From Jatrophihabitans endophyticus (GTDB taxonomy: Bacteria > Actinomycetota > Actinomycetes > Mycobacteriales > Jatrophihabitantaceae): a stretch of 64,000 bases of DNA. A program made the translations under genes and the position numbers. Shown piece after piece: positions 18,357 through 27,568 of this stretch. The stretch is taken from NCBI RefSeq assembly GCF_900129455.1, contig NZ_FQVU01000003.1, forward strand, positions 558,001 to 622,000, written 5' to 3'. Numbering within the stretch: the first letter of the stretch is position 1; each line of letters begins with the position of its first letter. The notes under the pieces were generated by a model, which worked only from the letters and a program-made list of their open reading frames with translations, had not been told where the DNA came from and made no database searches.

Positions 18357-19829
18357 TCAGCCCGCGTCCCGCGCGGTGGGGCGGTGCAGGTACCGGCCGG
18401 TGGGCTCGCCGTTGATCGCGCCGTCGGCGAGCACGTGCGCGCCCCGGACGAAGGTGTCGGTGACGGTCGCCCCGATCTCCATCCCCTCGAAGGGCGTGTA
18501 CTCCTGCGTCGACAGCGAGTCGGCCGCCCGCACCGTCCAGGCGCGGTCGGGGTCGACGAGCGCGAAGTCGGCGTCGTAGCCGAGCTCGATGGTGCCCTTG
18601 CTGTGCAGCCCGAAGCGCTGCGCCGGGTTCCACGACACGAGCTGCGCCACCTGCTGGTAGGACAGCCCCCGCTTGCGACCCTCGCCGACGAGCCCGGGCA
18701 GCAGGTACTCGGTGCCGCCGAAGCCGGACTTGCCCGCGAACACGTCGTCGCGCGGCTCGCCGAACTTGTGCTCGTCCTTGCAGCAGGCGTGGTCGCTCAC
18801 GACCCAGCTGACGTCACCGGCGAGCAGGTGCTCCCAGAGCGCCTCGACGTCCGCGCGCGGCCGGATGGGCGGGTTCACCTTCGCGCCGAGCCCCGACGCG
18901 GTCGTGATGTCGGCCAGCAGGTGGCCGATCGTCACCTCGCGGCGGAAGTCGACGTGCGGGAAGGTCCGGGCCATCAGCATGGCCGCCTCCATCGCCTTGG
19001 CCGACGACAGGTGCAGCAGGTTGATGGTGGGCAGGCCGGTCTCGTGGGCCAGGTAGCTCGCGATGGTGACGGCGAGCCCCTCGGAGTGCGGCGGCCGCGA
19101 GTCGCTGTAGGCCTCGAGGTCGTGGCGCCCGGTCTGCTCGACCAGCTTGGTATAGGCGGTCATGATCTCGGCGGTCTCGCAGTGCAGCGACAGCGAGATC
19201 GAGTCGGCGTGCTCGGGCAGCTTCTCCCGGGCGGCCTGGATGCCGCGCATGACGAACTCGAAGTGCGCGATGTCGTACCGCTCGCCCTCGGGGATCATCA
19301 GGAAGTCGCTCTGGTTCGCCGACCGGCCGTGCAGGCCGTGGCTGCCGTAGAACATGAAGATCTTGAACGACGTGACGCCCTGCTCGGCCACCAGCCACGG
19401 GATCTCGTCGATGTGCTCCTTCATCATCGGCGCGAGATGGAAGGCGTAGTCGACGTACGAGCGGCCCTCGCTCGCGGCGAGCACGGCCGGGAACACGTCG
19501 TGATAGCTGCCGCCGCGGTTCATGTAGTACTGCCCGGTGCGCATGTAGGTCAGCGACGTCGTGACGCCACCCTGGGCGCACGCGCGCGACTCGGTCCCGG
19601 TGTCGTCGGGCAGCGGGTTGTAGATGCCCCAGTGCTGATGGGCGTCGACGGCACCGGGGAAGGCGAGCAGCCCGCGGCCGTCGACGACGGTCGTCGCCTC
19701 GGCGGGGTCGATGCCGGTCTCGATGCGGGTGAAGACACCGTCCTTCACACCGAGGTCGACGCGCTCGACCTCCGCGCGGTCCGGGCGGACCACCTGCACG
19801 TCGGTGACCAGCAGGTCCAGGGTCGTCAT
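18357..19829 (-). CDS. Hydantoinase/dihydropyrimidinase-like cyclic amidohydrolase
   Basis: A 490-residue amidohydrolase of the hydantoinase/dihydropyrimidinase/allantoinase group, which open cyclic amides or imides. All metal and carbamate ligands are present: H64 and H66 (DAHQHW), K156 as the carboxylated lysine (SFKIFMFY), H216 (LHCETA), H273 (LHLSSAK) and D346 (SDHACC). The barrel is followed by the usual C-terminal beta segment (GYDADFALVDPDR). AAGGAG lies upstream of the ATG, which overlaps the preceding stop (ATGA, 19826-19829). With a hydantoin-racemase-like gene in the same operon it suggests a chiral cyclic ureide or imide as intermediate. The acidic PLPDDTGTES and YYMNRGGSYHD loops differ from textbook dihydropyrimidinases, so the exact substrate is open. 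Confidence 0.88.
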   Translation of the reverse strand: MTTLDLLVTDVQVVRPDRAEVERVDLGVKDGVFTRIETGIDPAEATTVVDGRGLLAFPGAVDAHQHWGIYNPLPDDTGTESRACAQGGVTTSLTYMRTGQYYMNRGGSYHDVFPAVLAASEGRSYVDYAFHLAPMMKEHIDEIPWLVAEQGVTSFKIFMFYGSHGLHGRSANQSDFLMIPEGERYDIAHFEFVMRGIQAAREKLPEHADSISLSLHCETAEIMTAYTKLVEQTGRHDLEAYSDSRPPHSEGLAVTIASYLAHETGLPTINLLHLSSAKAMEAAMLMARTFPHVDFRREVTIGHLLADITTASGLGAKVNPPIRPRADVEALWEHLLAGDVSWVVSDHACCKDEHKFGEPRDDVFAGKSGFGGTEYLLPGLVGEGRKRGLSYQQVAQLVSWNPAQRFGLHSKGTIELGYDADFALVDPDRAWTVRAADSLSTQEYTPFEGMEIGATVTDTFVRGAHVLADGAINGEPTGRYLHRPTARDAG

Positions 19830-20221
19830 GACTGCTCCTTGTTCTCGATGATGCGCACTCTGCCGTCGGTGTCTCGTCCGACGACCGTGGGCTCGGTGAC
19901 GAGGTAGAACCGGAACGCCGTCCGGCCGGCCGGCCCACGCTCGACCGGAAGCGGGTGGTCGTCGAACCAGGCGCGGTAGGCGCGGTAGGCGTCCTCGCCG
20001 GCGAAGTGCATCTCGGCGATGCGGTAGAAGGTCGGCCCCGGTGGGATGTCGGCGGTGCCGCCGGAGGCGGACGTGACGGGGCGCAGCACCCGGTTGAAGA
20101 CGATCCGGTCGAGATGCGGGTTCGCCAGCAGGTCGGGGGCGTGGACCTCGAACAGCCACCGCTCGTACTCCTCGGCCGTCACGCCGGGCTCGAGGTCGTA
20201 GCCCAGGATCGCCTTGATCAT
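19826..20221 (-). CDS. EthD-like dimeric alpha/beta-barrel protein
   Basis: A 131-residue ferredoxin-like protein with the pattern of EthD and related dimeric alpha-beta barrel domains: MIKAILGYDLEPGVTAEEYERW at the start (opening strand, then EYERWL helix with HAPDLLANPHLDRIVFN), and FYRIAEMHFAGEDAYRAY as the second strand-helix unit. EthD was named from ethyl tert-butyl ether degradation; the fold also includes monooxygenases and lyase-like enzymes acting on small organics. Both ends are 4-base overlaps with the flanking genes. Function within the pathway is unknown. Confidence 0.7.
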   Translation of the reverse strand: MIKAILGYDLEPGVTAEEYERWLFEVHAPDLLANPHLDRIVFNRVLRPVTSASGGTADIPPGPTFYRIAEMHFAGEDAYRAYRAWFDDHPLPVERGPAGRTAFRFYLVTEPTVVGRDTDGRVRIIENKEQS

Positions 20222-20754
20222 GTCGTGCCTCCTGTCGTGGGGTCGGGGGAGCGGGGGTCCCAGGTCTCGGCCAGCGCGTCGTCGCCGAAACCCTCGGCGC
20301 GCACGCGGTCGACGACCACGCGCAGCCCGACGAGGTCGGCGTCGACCTGCTCCGGCGAGCGCAGCGGCGCACGGGTGTGGCCGCGACGCATCGCGGCCTC
20401 GAGCTGCCGGCGGTATGCGTCGCGGGTGGCGTCGGCGGCCATGGGCTCGGCGCGTCCGCCGAGGGCGACCAGTCGCGGGACCGGCCGGCCGTAGTCGATC
20501 ACCGCGGGGTGGGCCGGCGGCTCGTCGCCGCGCGGGGGCGCGACGAAGAGGACCTGCAGCCGCGGGTTCGCGGCCAGCTGACGCAGCCGGGCGTGGCCGC
20601 GGCGGGCCAGCAGCTCGAGCGTCCAGTCGGCCGCCACCGCAGCGCCGACGGTCCGGGTCACCGGCCGGCCGTGCGCGTCCACGGTGACGAGCTGCGCGAA
20701 CCGGGGCGGTTCGTCGAGGAAGGCGCGGACGGCGGCGCGGGTGGGTGCGGTCAT
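20218..20754 (-). CDS. Pyridoxamine-phosphate-oxidase-like / flavin split-barrel protein
   Basis: A 178-residue split-barrel flavoprotein. FLDEPPRFAQLVTVDAHGRPVTR followed by DWTLELLARRGHARLRQLAANPRLQVLFVAPP (given here in outline) is the standard strand and FMN-phosphate-contact order of the PPOX-like family. It could be a flavin reductase partner for the luciferase-like monooxygenase in this operon or an FMN- or F420-dependent reductase in its own right. Start and stop both overlap neighbours by four bases (ATGA at 20751-20754 and 20218-20221). Confidence 0.7.
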   Translation of the reverse strand: MTAPTRAAVRAFLDEPPRFAQLVTVDAHGRPVTRTVGAAVAADWTLELLARRGHARLRQLAANPRLQVLFVAPPRGDEPPAHPAVIDYGRPVPRLVALGGRAEPMAADATRDAYRRQLEAAMRRGHTRAPLRSPEQVDADLVGLRVVVDRVRAEGFGDDALAETWDPRSPDPTTGGTT

Positions 20755-22136
20755 CGTGCCGCCGCGGGCGCGTCCCGCCGGGCGGCGACGTCGCCCGCCG
20801 CGAGGTAGGCGAGGCCGAGCGCCGGCAGCAGACCGTTGCCGGCGAGGTAGCCGGCCGCGCCGTGACCGGAGATGCCGGCCGCCGCGCCGCCGCTCGCGTA
20901 CAGCCCGGGGATCACCGTGCCGTCCTCGCGCCGGACGGCGGCGTGCTCGTCCACGCGTAGCCCGCCCTGGGTGTGGAACAGCGCCGGGACGACGCGGACC
21001 GCGGCGTACGGCGGGGCGAGCGGCGCCTCGAAGTCGGTACGGCCGAACGGGTCGGCTCGCTCGCCGCGCGCGACGGCCTCGACGTCGCGCAGCTCGACCG
21101 CGAGCGATGCCGCGGGCACGTCGAGCACGGCGGCCAGCGCGTCGCCGTCCCCGGCCCAGCGCACCGCACCGGACTCCGCCGTCTGCCGGTAGTCGGTGAA
21201 CGGTTGGCACAGCTCGTGGATGCGGCGGTCGATCACGATCCAGCCGGCCGCTCCCGGCTGCGCCGCCAGCGTGGGACCGAACTCCGAGTACCCGGTCGAC
21301 TCGTCGGCGAAGCGGTGGCCGGCGAGGTCGAGCATCACCCCGCCGTGCATGATCGTCGCCCAGCCGACGAGCGTCGTCGCGACCGAGGACAGCGCGCCGT
21401 GCCCCTGGTAGGCGTCCAGGTAACCGGTGGCGGCGCCGAGGGCCCGGCCGATGCGCAGCGCGTCCCCGCGGGAGGTCTCGCTGCCGTGGTAGTGCGCGGC
21501 GGCGATGTCGGGCAGGTGCTCGGCGACGAGGTCGCGGTCGGCGCCGTAGCCGTTGGTGGCGAGCAGCACCGCGTCGGTCGCGATCCGCTCGCTCGTGCCG
21601 TCCGGTTGGGCGACGGTGCAGCCGACGACCCGGCCGTCCTCGACGTGGACGTCGGTGAGCCGGGCCGGCGCCAGCAGGTCGACGCGGGGATGGTCGGCGA
21701 CGGCGCGGGCCAGCGCGTCGACGAGGTCCGACCCGTGCCGGCTCGGGATCGTGTGGCACCGGTCGACCGAGTGCCCCGGGTAGTGCATGTCGGTCATGAC
21801 CGAGATCGGCAGGCCGACGTGGTCGGCCAGCCACTCGACCAGCTCGGCGCTGACGCGGCCCAGCACGCCCGCGAGCTCCAGGTCGCCGGCGCCCTTGGTC
21901 TTGCGCTCGACGTCGGCGACGAACAGCTCGACGGAGTCCTCGATGCCGGCGTCGCGCTGGAAGCGTGACCCGCACCCGGGGATCATCGCCGTCGACATCG
22001 AGGTGTTGTTGCCGCGGCGGTAGTGCGTGCTCGCCTCGACCACGAGGACGTCGAGGCCGAGCTCGGCGGCGCGCAACGCGGCGACCAACCCGCCGCCGGC
22101 ACCGGCGACGACGAGGTCGGGTCCGCCGGCGCTCAC
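20751..22136 (-). CDS. FAD-dependent fumarate reductase/ketosteroid-dehydrogenase-type flavoprotein
   Basis: A 461-residue flavoprotein. The Rossmann dinucleotide motif (VVAGAGGGLVAALRAAELG) is at the N-terminus, a second FAD contact is DAVLLATNGYGADRDLV, and the C-terminal glycine-rich segment is GLYASGGAAAGISGHGAAGYLAGNG (cores only). The layout of NTSMSTAMIPG after the first motif and LFHTQGGLRVDEHAAV before the last is that of the succinate dehydrogenase/fumarate reductase flavoprotein and 3-ketosteroid dehydrogenase group, so an alpha,beta-desaturation or reduction of a carboxylate or ketone is likely. The GTG start overlaps the racemase stop (GTGA, 22133-22136). Confidence 0.82.
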   Translation of the reverse strand: MSAGGPDLVVAGAGGGLVAALRAAELGLDVLVVEASTHYRRGNNTSMSTAMIPGCGSRFQRDAGIEDSVELFVADVERKTKGAGDLELAGVLGRVSAELVEWLADHVGLPISVMTDMHYPGHSVDRCHTIPSRHGSDLVDALARAVADHPRVDLLAPARLTDVHVEDGRVVGCTVAQPDGTSERIATDAVLLATNGYGADRDLVAEHLPDIAAAHYHGSETSRGDALRIGRALGAATGYLDAYQGHGALSSVATTLVGWATIMHGGVMLDLAGHRFADESTGYSEFGPTLAAQPGAAGWIVIDRRIHELCQPFTDYRQTAESGAVRWAGDGDALAAVLDVPAASLAVELRDVEAVARGERADPFGRTDFEAPLAPPYAAVRVVPALFHTQGGLRVDEHAAVRREDGTVIPGLYASGGAAAGISGHGAAGYLAGNGLLPALGLAYLAAGDVAARRDAPAAAR

Positions 22137-22771
22137 CCGGTCACCTCGGCCGCGCCGACGAGCCGCAGCGCGGTCTCGACGGGATCGACGACCCGGGCCC
22201 GACCGGCCGCGGCGACGACCTCGACGGCCGAGCAGCCGTTGACGATCCAGTCGGCGCCGCGCTCGGCGAGCTCGTCGACGGCACCCCCGAGTGCGGCGTT
22301 CCACCGCTCGTCGTCGGCGATGGCGTCGAAGTCGAGGTCCAGCACGCGCACCCCGACGAAGTGGTCGGCCCAGCCGTACGCCCCGACCTGGGCGACCAGG
22401 GCGTCGGCGATCGCGCGGTTGCGGGTGACCGCACCCACGCGCCGCCCGGTGGCCAGCGCGTACCCGATCGACAGCCGCAGGATGCCGAAGACCGGCACCG
22501 GCCGGTCGTCGCCCAGCGCCGTGACGGCGGGGTCGAGCACGCAGTCGGGCAGCAGGCCGTCGTAGCCCGACGGCGCGTCGCGCAGCGCCGCGACCATGAG
22601 CTCCTCGGCCGCCTCGATCTGCGCCGCGGTGTCCATCGCGGTGGGCGCGTCGGCACCGATGTCGACGAGGTCGAGCGTCACACCGGGCGGGCACAGCCGC
22701 CGGTACCTTGCCTGCCTGCGGGCGAGCTCGGTGTCGGTGACGTGGATCGGCGTGACGGCGAACAGGCGCAT
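22133..22771 (-). CDS. Asp/Glu/hydantoin racemase superfamily protein
   Basis: A 212-residue protein of the Asp/Glu racemase superfamily, which includes hydantoin racemase, maleate isomerase and arylmalonate decarboxylase. The two catalytic cysteines expected for a two-base mechanism are present: C77 (LLPDCVLDP) and C180 (IVNGCSAVEV). The N-terminus MRLFAVTPIHVTDTE and the GRRVGAVTRNRAIADAL segment support the fold. An AAAGG element lies before the ATG, and this is the only gene of the leftward operon with a real gap (20 bases) before it. Next to a hydantoinase-like gene, hydantoin racemase is the likeliest job; maleate isomerase is the main alternative. Confidence 0.8.
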   Translation of the reverse strand: MRLFAVTPIHVTDTELARRQARYRRLCPPGVTLDLVDIGADAPTAMDTAAQIEAAEELMVAALRDAPSGYDGLLPDCVLDPAVTALGDDRPVPVFGILRLSIGYALATGRRVGAVTRNRAIADALVAQVGAYGWADHFVGVRVLDLDFDAIADDERWNAALGGAVDELAERGADWIVNGCSAVEVVAAAGRARVVDPVETALRLVGAAEVTG

Positions 22772-22791
22772 CGGCGACCTTTCGAAGGTGG

Positions 22792-24147
22792 TCAGGCGGA
22801 CGGGGCGAGCAGCGGGCGGACCGACGGCGCGGTCGCGAGCCCGTACGCCTGCTCGCGCAGCCGGGGCAGCGTGGCCGGGTCGGCCAGCAGCTGTGCGAAC
22901 AGGGCAGCCACGTCGTCGGCGTCGAGCGGGTGGTGGTCGGCATCGCCGACGGGATTGGGCACCTCGTGCACCAGCGTGCGGCCGTCGTCGGTGTGGATGG
23001 TGACGCGGGCGGCGCGCTCGACCGGCAGCCGGGCGTCGAGGTCGGCGGCGGTCCGCACCCGGACGCGGGCTGCGAGCTGCGCCAGCTCGGGGTCGTCGCG
23101 CTGCGGGCCGGACTGCCGCGGCCCCACCCGGCCGTGCTGCAGGGCCGCGGCGACGACGAACGGGGTGGAGAACATGGCGCCGAGGCGGGAGTCCCACGAG
23201 GTCCGGTCGAGGCCGGCGCCCAGCGAGTGCGTCTCGACGAGTACGTCGTCGACGTTCGCCGGGCCGACGTGGCGGCGCAGCGCGAGGACGGCGTCGGCGG
23301 CGGGATGGGTGAACGAGCAGGACGCGTGCCGCTTGAAGTACCCGCGGGTGATGTCGTGGCGCCGCCCGAGCTCGGCGGTGAGGGCGGTGGGATCGAAGCG
23401 GCCCAGCAGGTCGCCGAGCGACGTCGCGGCCGAGCCGGTGTTGCGGGCCAGGCCGGCGGCGGCGAGCCGCGCCGCCGCGAGGCCGGACGTGTTGCTCACG
23501 CCCACCCAGGTGTTGCGCACCGGGTTGCCGTCCAGCGCGCTCGCGAAGTGACCGGCGACCGGCAGGGCCGACCCGGCGTCGATCGCGGCGGCCGTGGCGT
23601 CGGCGTCGAGGCCGAGCAGTCGGGCGCAGCCGGCCGCCGCCCCTGCCACACCCCAGTTGCCGTGCGGGTGGGCGCCGGCGCGCAGGGACGTCGCGCGGCC
23701 GAAGCGCGCCGCGACCTCGTAGGCGACGAGCAGGGCGGTGGCCGTGTCCTGCCCGCTGGCGTCGAGCTCGCAGGCCAGGGCCAGGACGGCCGGGAAGCCG
23801 TGCGCCGCGGGATGGCCGCGGGCGAACTTGTTGCCCTCGTCGAGTTCGAGGCTGACCAGCGCCACCGCGTTCAGGTGCGCCGCGGTGTCGGTGGTGGTGG
23901 TCGTCGTGGTGCCGGCGAGCGGCGCCGGCCCCGGGCCCGGCCGCCACGCCGCGACGAGTGCCGCGTGTTCGGGCAGCTCGGCACCCAGTGCGGTGACGGC
24001 CAGGGTGTCGAACAGCACGAGGGCGAGCCGCTCGCGCACGGGCTCGGGGACGTCGTCCCACCGCAGCGCGGCCGCCCAGCGGGCGAGGTCGGCGACGGCG
24101 CGGGCGGTGACGTCCGCGGGGGACGGGTCGGTGGCGTTCGTGGTCAC
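22792..24147 (-). CDS. MmgE/PrpD family protein A
   Basis: A 451-residue MmgE/PrpD protein immediately behind the Liv transporter genes. Domain 1 shows LFDTLAVTALGAELPEHAAL, ELDEGNKFARGHPAAHGFPA and LLVAYEVAARFGRA; the family's conserved Lys-His-like segment appears as YFKRHASCSFTHPAADAVLAL (core). The DEGNKFARGHP motif is like the ADQLQDGHRLARGHP of protein C, grouping A and C apart from D. A threonine run (TTTTTTT, about residues 80-86) is a surface oddity. The GTG start overlaps livF's stop (GTGA, 24144-24147), tying enzyme expression to the importer. Confidence 0.87.
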   Translation of the reverse strand: MTTNATDPSPADVTARAVADLARWAAALRWDDVPEPVRERLALVLFDTLAVTALGAELPEHAALVAAWRPGPGPAPLAGTTTTTTTDTAAHLNAVALVSLELDEGNKFARGHPAAHGFPAVLALACELDASGQDTATALLVAYEVAARFGRATSLRAGAHPHGNWGVAGAAAGCARLLGLDADATAAAIDAGSALPVAGHFASALDGNPVRNTWVGVSNTSGLAAARLAAAGLARNTGSAATSLGDLLGRFDPTALTAELGRRHDITRGYFKRHASCSFTHPAADAVLALRRHVGPANVDDVLVETHSLGAGLDRTSWDSRLGAMFSTPFVVAAALQHGRVGPRQSGPQRDDPELAQLAARVRVRTAADLDARLPVERAARVTIHTDDGRTLVHEVPNPVGDADHHPLDADDVAALFAQLLADPATLPRLREQAYGLATAPSVRPLLAPSA

Positions 24148-24831
24148 AGTCCGAGGTAGGCCTTTCGCACGCGGGGGTCGCCGGCGAGCTCGGGCCCGTT
24201 GCCGTGCAGCACCGTCGTCCCGCTCTCCAGGACGTAGGCGCGGTCGGCGATGGTCAGCGTCTGGTGCGCGTTCTGCTCGACGAGCAGCACCGCCACGCCG
24301 CTGTCGCGCACGGCCTTCACGGCGTCGAAGACCTCCCAGGTGAGCTTGGGGGAGAGGCCTGTCGACGGTTCGTCGAGCATCAGCAGCGCGGGCCGGGCCA
24401 TGAGGGCGCGGCCGATCGCCACCATCTGCTGCTGGCCGCCGGACAGCGTCTCCGCGGCCTGCCCCGCCCGTTCGGCGAGGATCGGGAACAGCTCGTGGAC
24501 CCGGGCGAGGTCCTGCTTGACCGTCGCACCCTTCGTCGTCCACGCCCCCATGCGCAGGTTCTCCTCGACGGTCATGCCACCGAACAGGCCACGATCCTCG
24601 GGGACGTGCACGAGCCCGCGTCGGGTCACCTGGTGCGGCCGGAGCCGATCGATGCGCTCCCCGCGGAACCGCACCGAGCCCGCCGTCGGCCGCAGCAGCG
24701 CGCTGATCGCGCGCAGCGTCGTGGACTTCCCGGCGCCGTTGGCGCCGACGAGCGCGACCAGCTCGCCTTCGCCGACGGTCAGCTCGATCTCGTGGACGAC
24801 CTGCAGCCGGCCGTACCCGGCCGAGACGGCG

Positions 24832-24845
<14 letters not shown>
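24144..24845 (-). CDS. livF: Branched-chain-type ABC importer ATPase LivF
   Basis: A 233-residue ATPase of the hydrophobic/branched-chain amino acid transporter (HAAT) family. Walker A GANGAGKST, signature LSGGQQQM, Walker B LLMLDEPSTGL, and the H-loop region are all intact. The start codon is TTG at 24843-24845, backed by GGAGAGGAG eight bases upstream, and lies within the end of livG (14-base overlap). The HAAT family also imports amides, urea, aromatic acids and other small molecules, so the Liv name does not fix the substrate. Confidence 0.93.
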
Positions 24846-25562
<717 letters not shown>

Positions 25563-25566
<4 letters not shown>

Positions 25567-26621
25567 CGGCGCAGCCGATCGCGCACGGTGCCGTAGATGC
25601 CCTTGGGCAGCAGCAGCACGATGAGGATGAGCAGCACCGCGTAGATCACGACGTCCAGGCCGCTGCGTCCCTGCAGGAACATCAGCCAGTCCGGTGGATG
25701 TCGCAGCAGGGTCGACGTGCCGTTGGACAGCGGCCCGACGATGCACGCGCCGATGAGCGGGCCCCAGATCGTGCCCACGCCGCCGATGACGGCGGGCAGG
25801 ATCGACTGGATCGACTGGTTCTGGCTGAAGGCGAGGTCGGGGTTCACGAACAGGAAGTACTGCGTGTAGAAGGCCCCGGCCACGGCGGTGATCGCGCCGG
25901 AGAGGGCCATCGTCTGCAACCGGTAGCGCAGCACGTTCACTCCCAGCGAGGAGGCCGCGGCCTCGTCGTCGCGGATGGCGACGGTGTACTGGCCCGAGCG
26001 GGAGCGCAGGTAGCCGATGGTCACCAGCATCGCGAGCGCGAGCAGCGCCAGGCCGGTCCAGTAGTAGCGGTGGTCGCCGGCGGGGAACTGCAGCTGCGTC
26101 CAGGACGCGTCCTGCAGCAGCGGCACGTTGTACCCGATCGACCGGTTCACGAGGTCGGTGTTCGTGGCGACGAGCCGGAGGATCTCGGCGAAGGCGAAGG
26201 TGGCGAGCGCGAAGTACGCCCCGCTGACCCGGTAGCGGAAGGTCAGGAAGCCGATGAGGGCGGCGAGCGCCGCCGCGAGGGCGGCGCCGGCGAGCATGCC
26301 GAACCACGGTGACACGCCGTGCTCGACGAGCAGGTAGGCGTCGGCGTAGGCGCCCACACCGAAGTAGGCGGCGTTGCCGAAGTTGAACATGCCGCCGAAC
26401 CCGCTCATCAGGTTCCAGCCGACGGCCATGATGGCGAAGATCAGCACCTGGACGGCGACGGCCTGCTGCGAGGCCGGCAGCACCACGGGCGCGAACGCGG
26501 CGAGCACCACCACCACGAGCAGTGCGACGCCGTGGCGGGCCCACAGGACGTCGGGGTGCCGGGCCGCGGTGGCGGGGGCCGACGCGTCGGACTCCGGCGC
26601 GGTGTCGAACACGGTGCTCAT
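25563..26621 (-). CDS. livM: Branched-chain-type ABC importer permease LivM
   Basis: A 352-residue permease with a cytoplasmic N-terminus and about ten membrane segments (for example GVALLVVVVLAAFAPVVL and LAMLVTIGYLRSRSGQY). The family signature LMSGFGGMFNFGNAAYFGVGAY (core SGFGGMFNFGNAA) and the loop AIRDDEAAASSLGVNVLRYRLQT, which contacts the ATPases, are clear. ATG at 26619-26621 overlaps the livH stop. Confidence 0.93.
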
Positions 26622-27568
26622 GCGGGCCTCCCGAACAGCCCCTGCGGCCGGAGGAACAGCACGAGGACGAAGACGACGAAGACGGCGAGCAGCGGGCTCT
26701 GCCCCGGCAGCAGGACGCCGCCGAACTGCTCGACGAGCCCGATGATCAGACCGCTGACGAGCGCGCCCACCGCGTTGCCCTTCGAGCCCATGACCACCAC
26801 GACGAAGGCGATGATCGTGTACTGGTTCCCGCTGCTCGGCGTGATGGTGGTGAACGGGGCGACGAGCATCCCCGCGGCGCCCGCGCAGGCGGTGCCGATG
26901 GCGAACGTGGCGATGTAGACCTTGCGGACGTCGATGCCGACGAGCGCCGCGCCCTCGCTGTTCGACGCGACGGCGCGGATGGCCGCGCCGAGGCGGGTGC
27001 GGTTCAGGACGACGAAGAGCACGAGCGCCAGCACGATGGAGCCGGCGAAGGCGAGGACCCGCGACAGGTTGGTGACGGCACCGAGGACGCGGATGCGCCG
27101 GTCGTCGGCCAGCCCCACGCTGTGTGGGTCGCCGCCGTAGACGAGCAGTGCCACGTTCGTGAGCAGCAGCGACACCCCGAGGGTGATGAGCAGCTGGTTC
27201 TCCAGCGGTCGTCCCATCGTGCGGTTGAGCAGTCCGCCCTGGACGAGGCCGCCGAGCACGAGCAGGGCGAGGACGGCGACGACGAGGGCGAGATAGGGGT
27301 TGGTGCCGGTGCCGCTCACGAAGGCGTAGGTGACGAACATCGCGACCATGAGGAACGCGCCGTGGGCGAAGTTGACGATGTCGAGCACCCCGAAGATCAG
27401 AGTCAGCCCCATCGCCACGAGGCCGTAGATGCCGCCGGACAGGATGCCGGTGACGATCGCCTGCATGACGACCTGGCCGCTGCCCGCCTTGGCGTAGCCG
27501 CCGGCGACGACGGCGACGGCCAGGACGGCCAGCAGGCCGGCGGTGCGGCCCCTCATGAGCGTGGTCAC
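26618..27568 (-). CDS. livH: Branched-chain-type ABC importer permease LivH
   Basis: A 316-residue permease. The LivH hallmark IYGLVAMGLTLIFGVLDIVNFAHG (core ALGLTLIFG-like ... NFAHGAFLM) follows the first helix, and the EAA-type loop is LGAAIRAVASNSEGAALVGID. Starts at GTG, overlapping livK's stop (GTGA, 27565-27568). Confidence 0.93.
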   Translation of the reverse strand: MTTLMRGRTAGLLAVLAVAVVAGGYAKAGSGQVVMQAIVTGILSGGIYGLVAMGLTLIFGVLDIVNFAHGAFLMVAMFVTYAFVSGTGTNPYLALVVAVLALLVLGGLVQGGLLNRTMGRPLENQLLITLGVSLLLTNVALLVYGGDPHSVGLADDRRIRVLGAVTNLSRVLAFAGSIVLALVLFVVLNRTRLGAAIRAVASNSEGAALVGIDVRKVYIATFAIGTACAGAAGMLVAPFTTITPSSGNQYTIIAFVVVVMGSKGNAVGALVSGLIIGLVEQFGGVLLPGQSPLLAVFVVFVLVLFLRPQGLFGRPA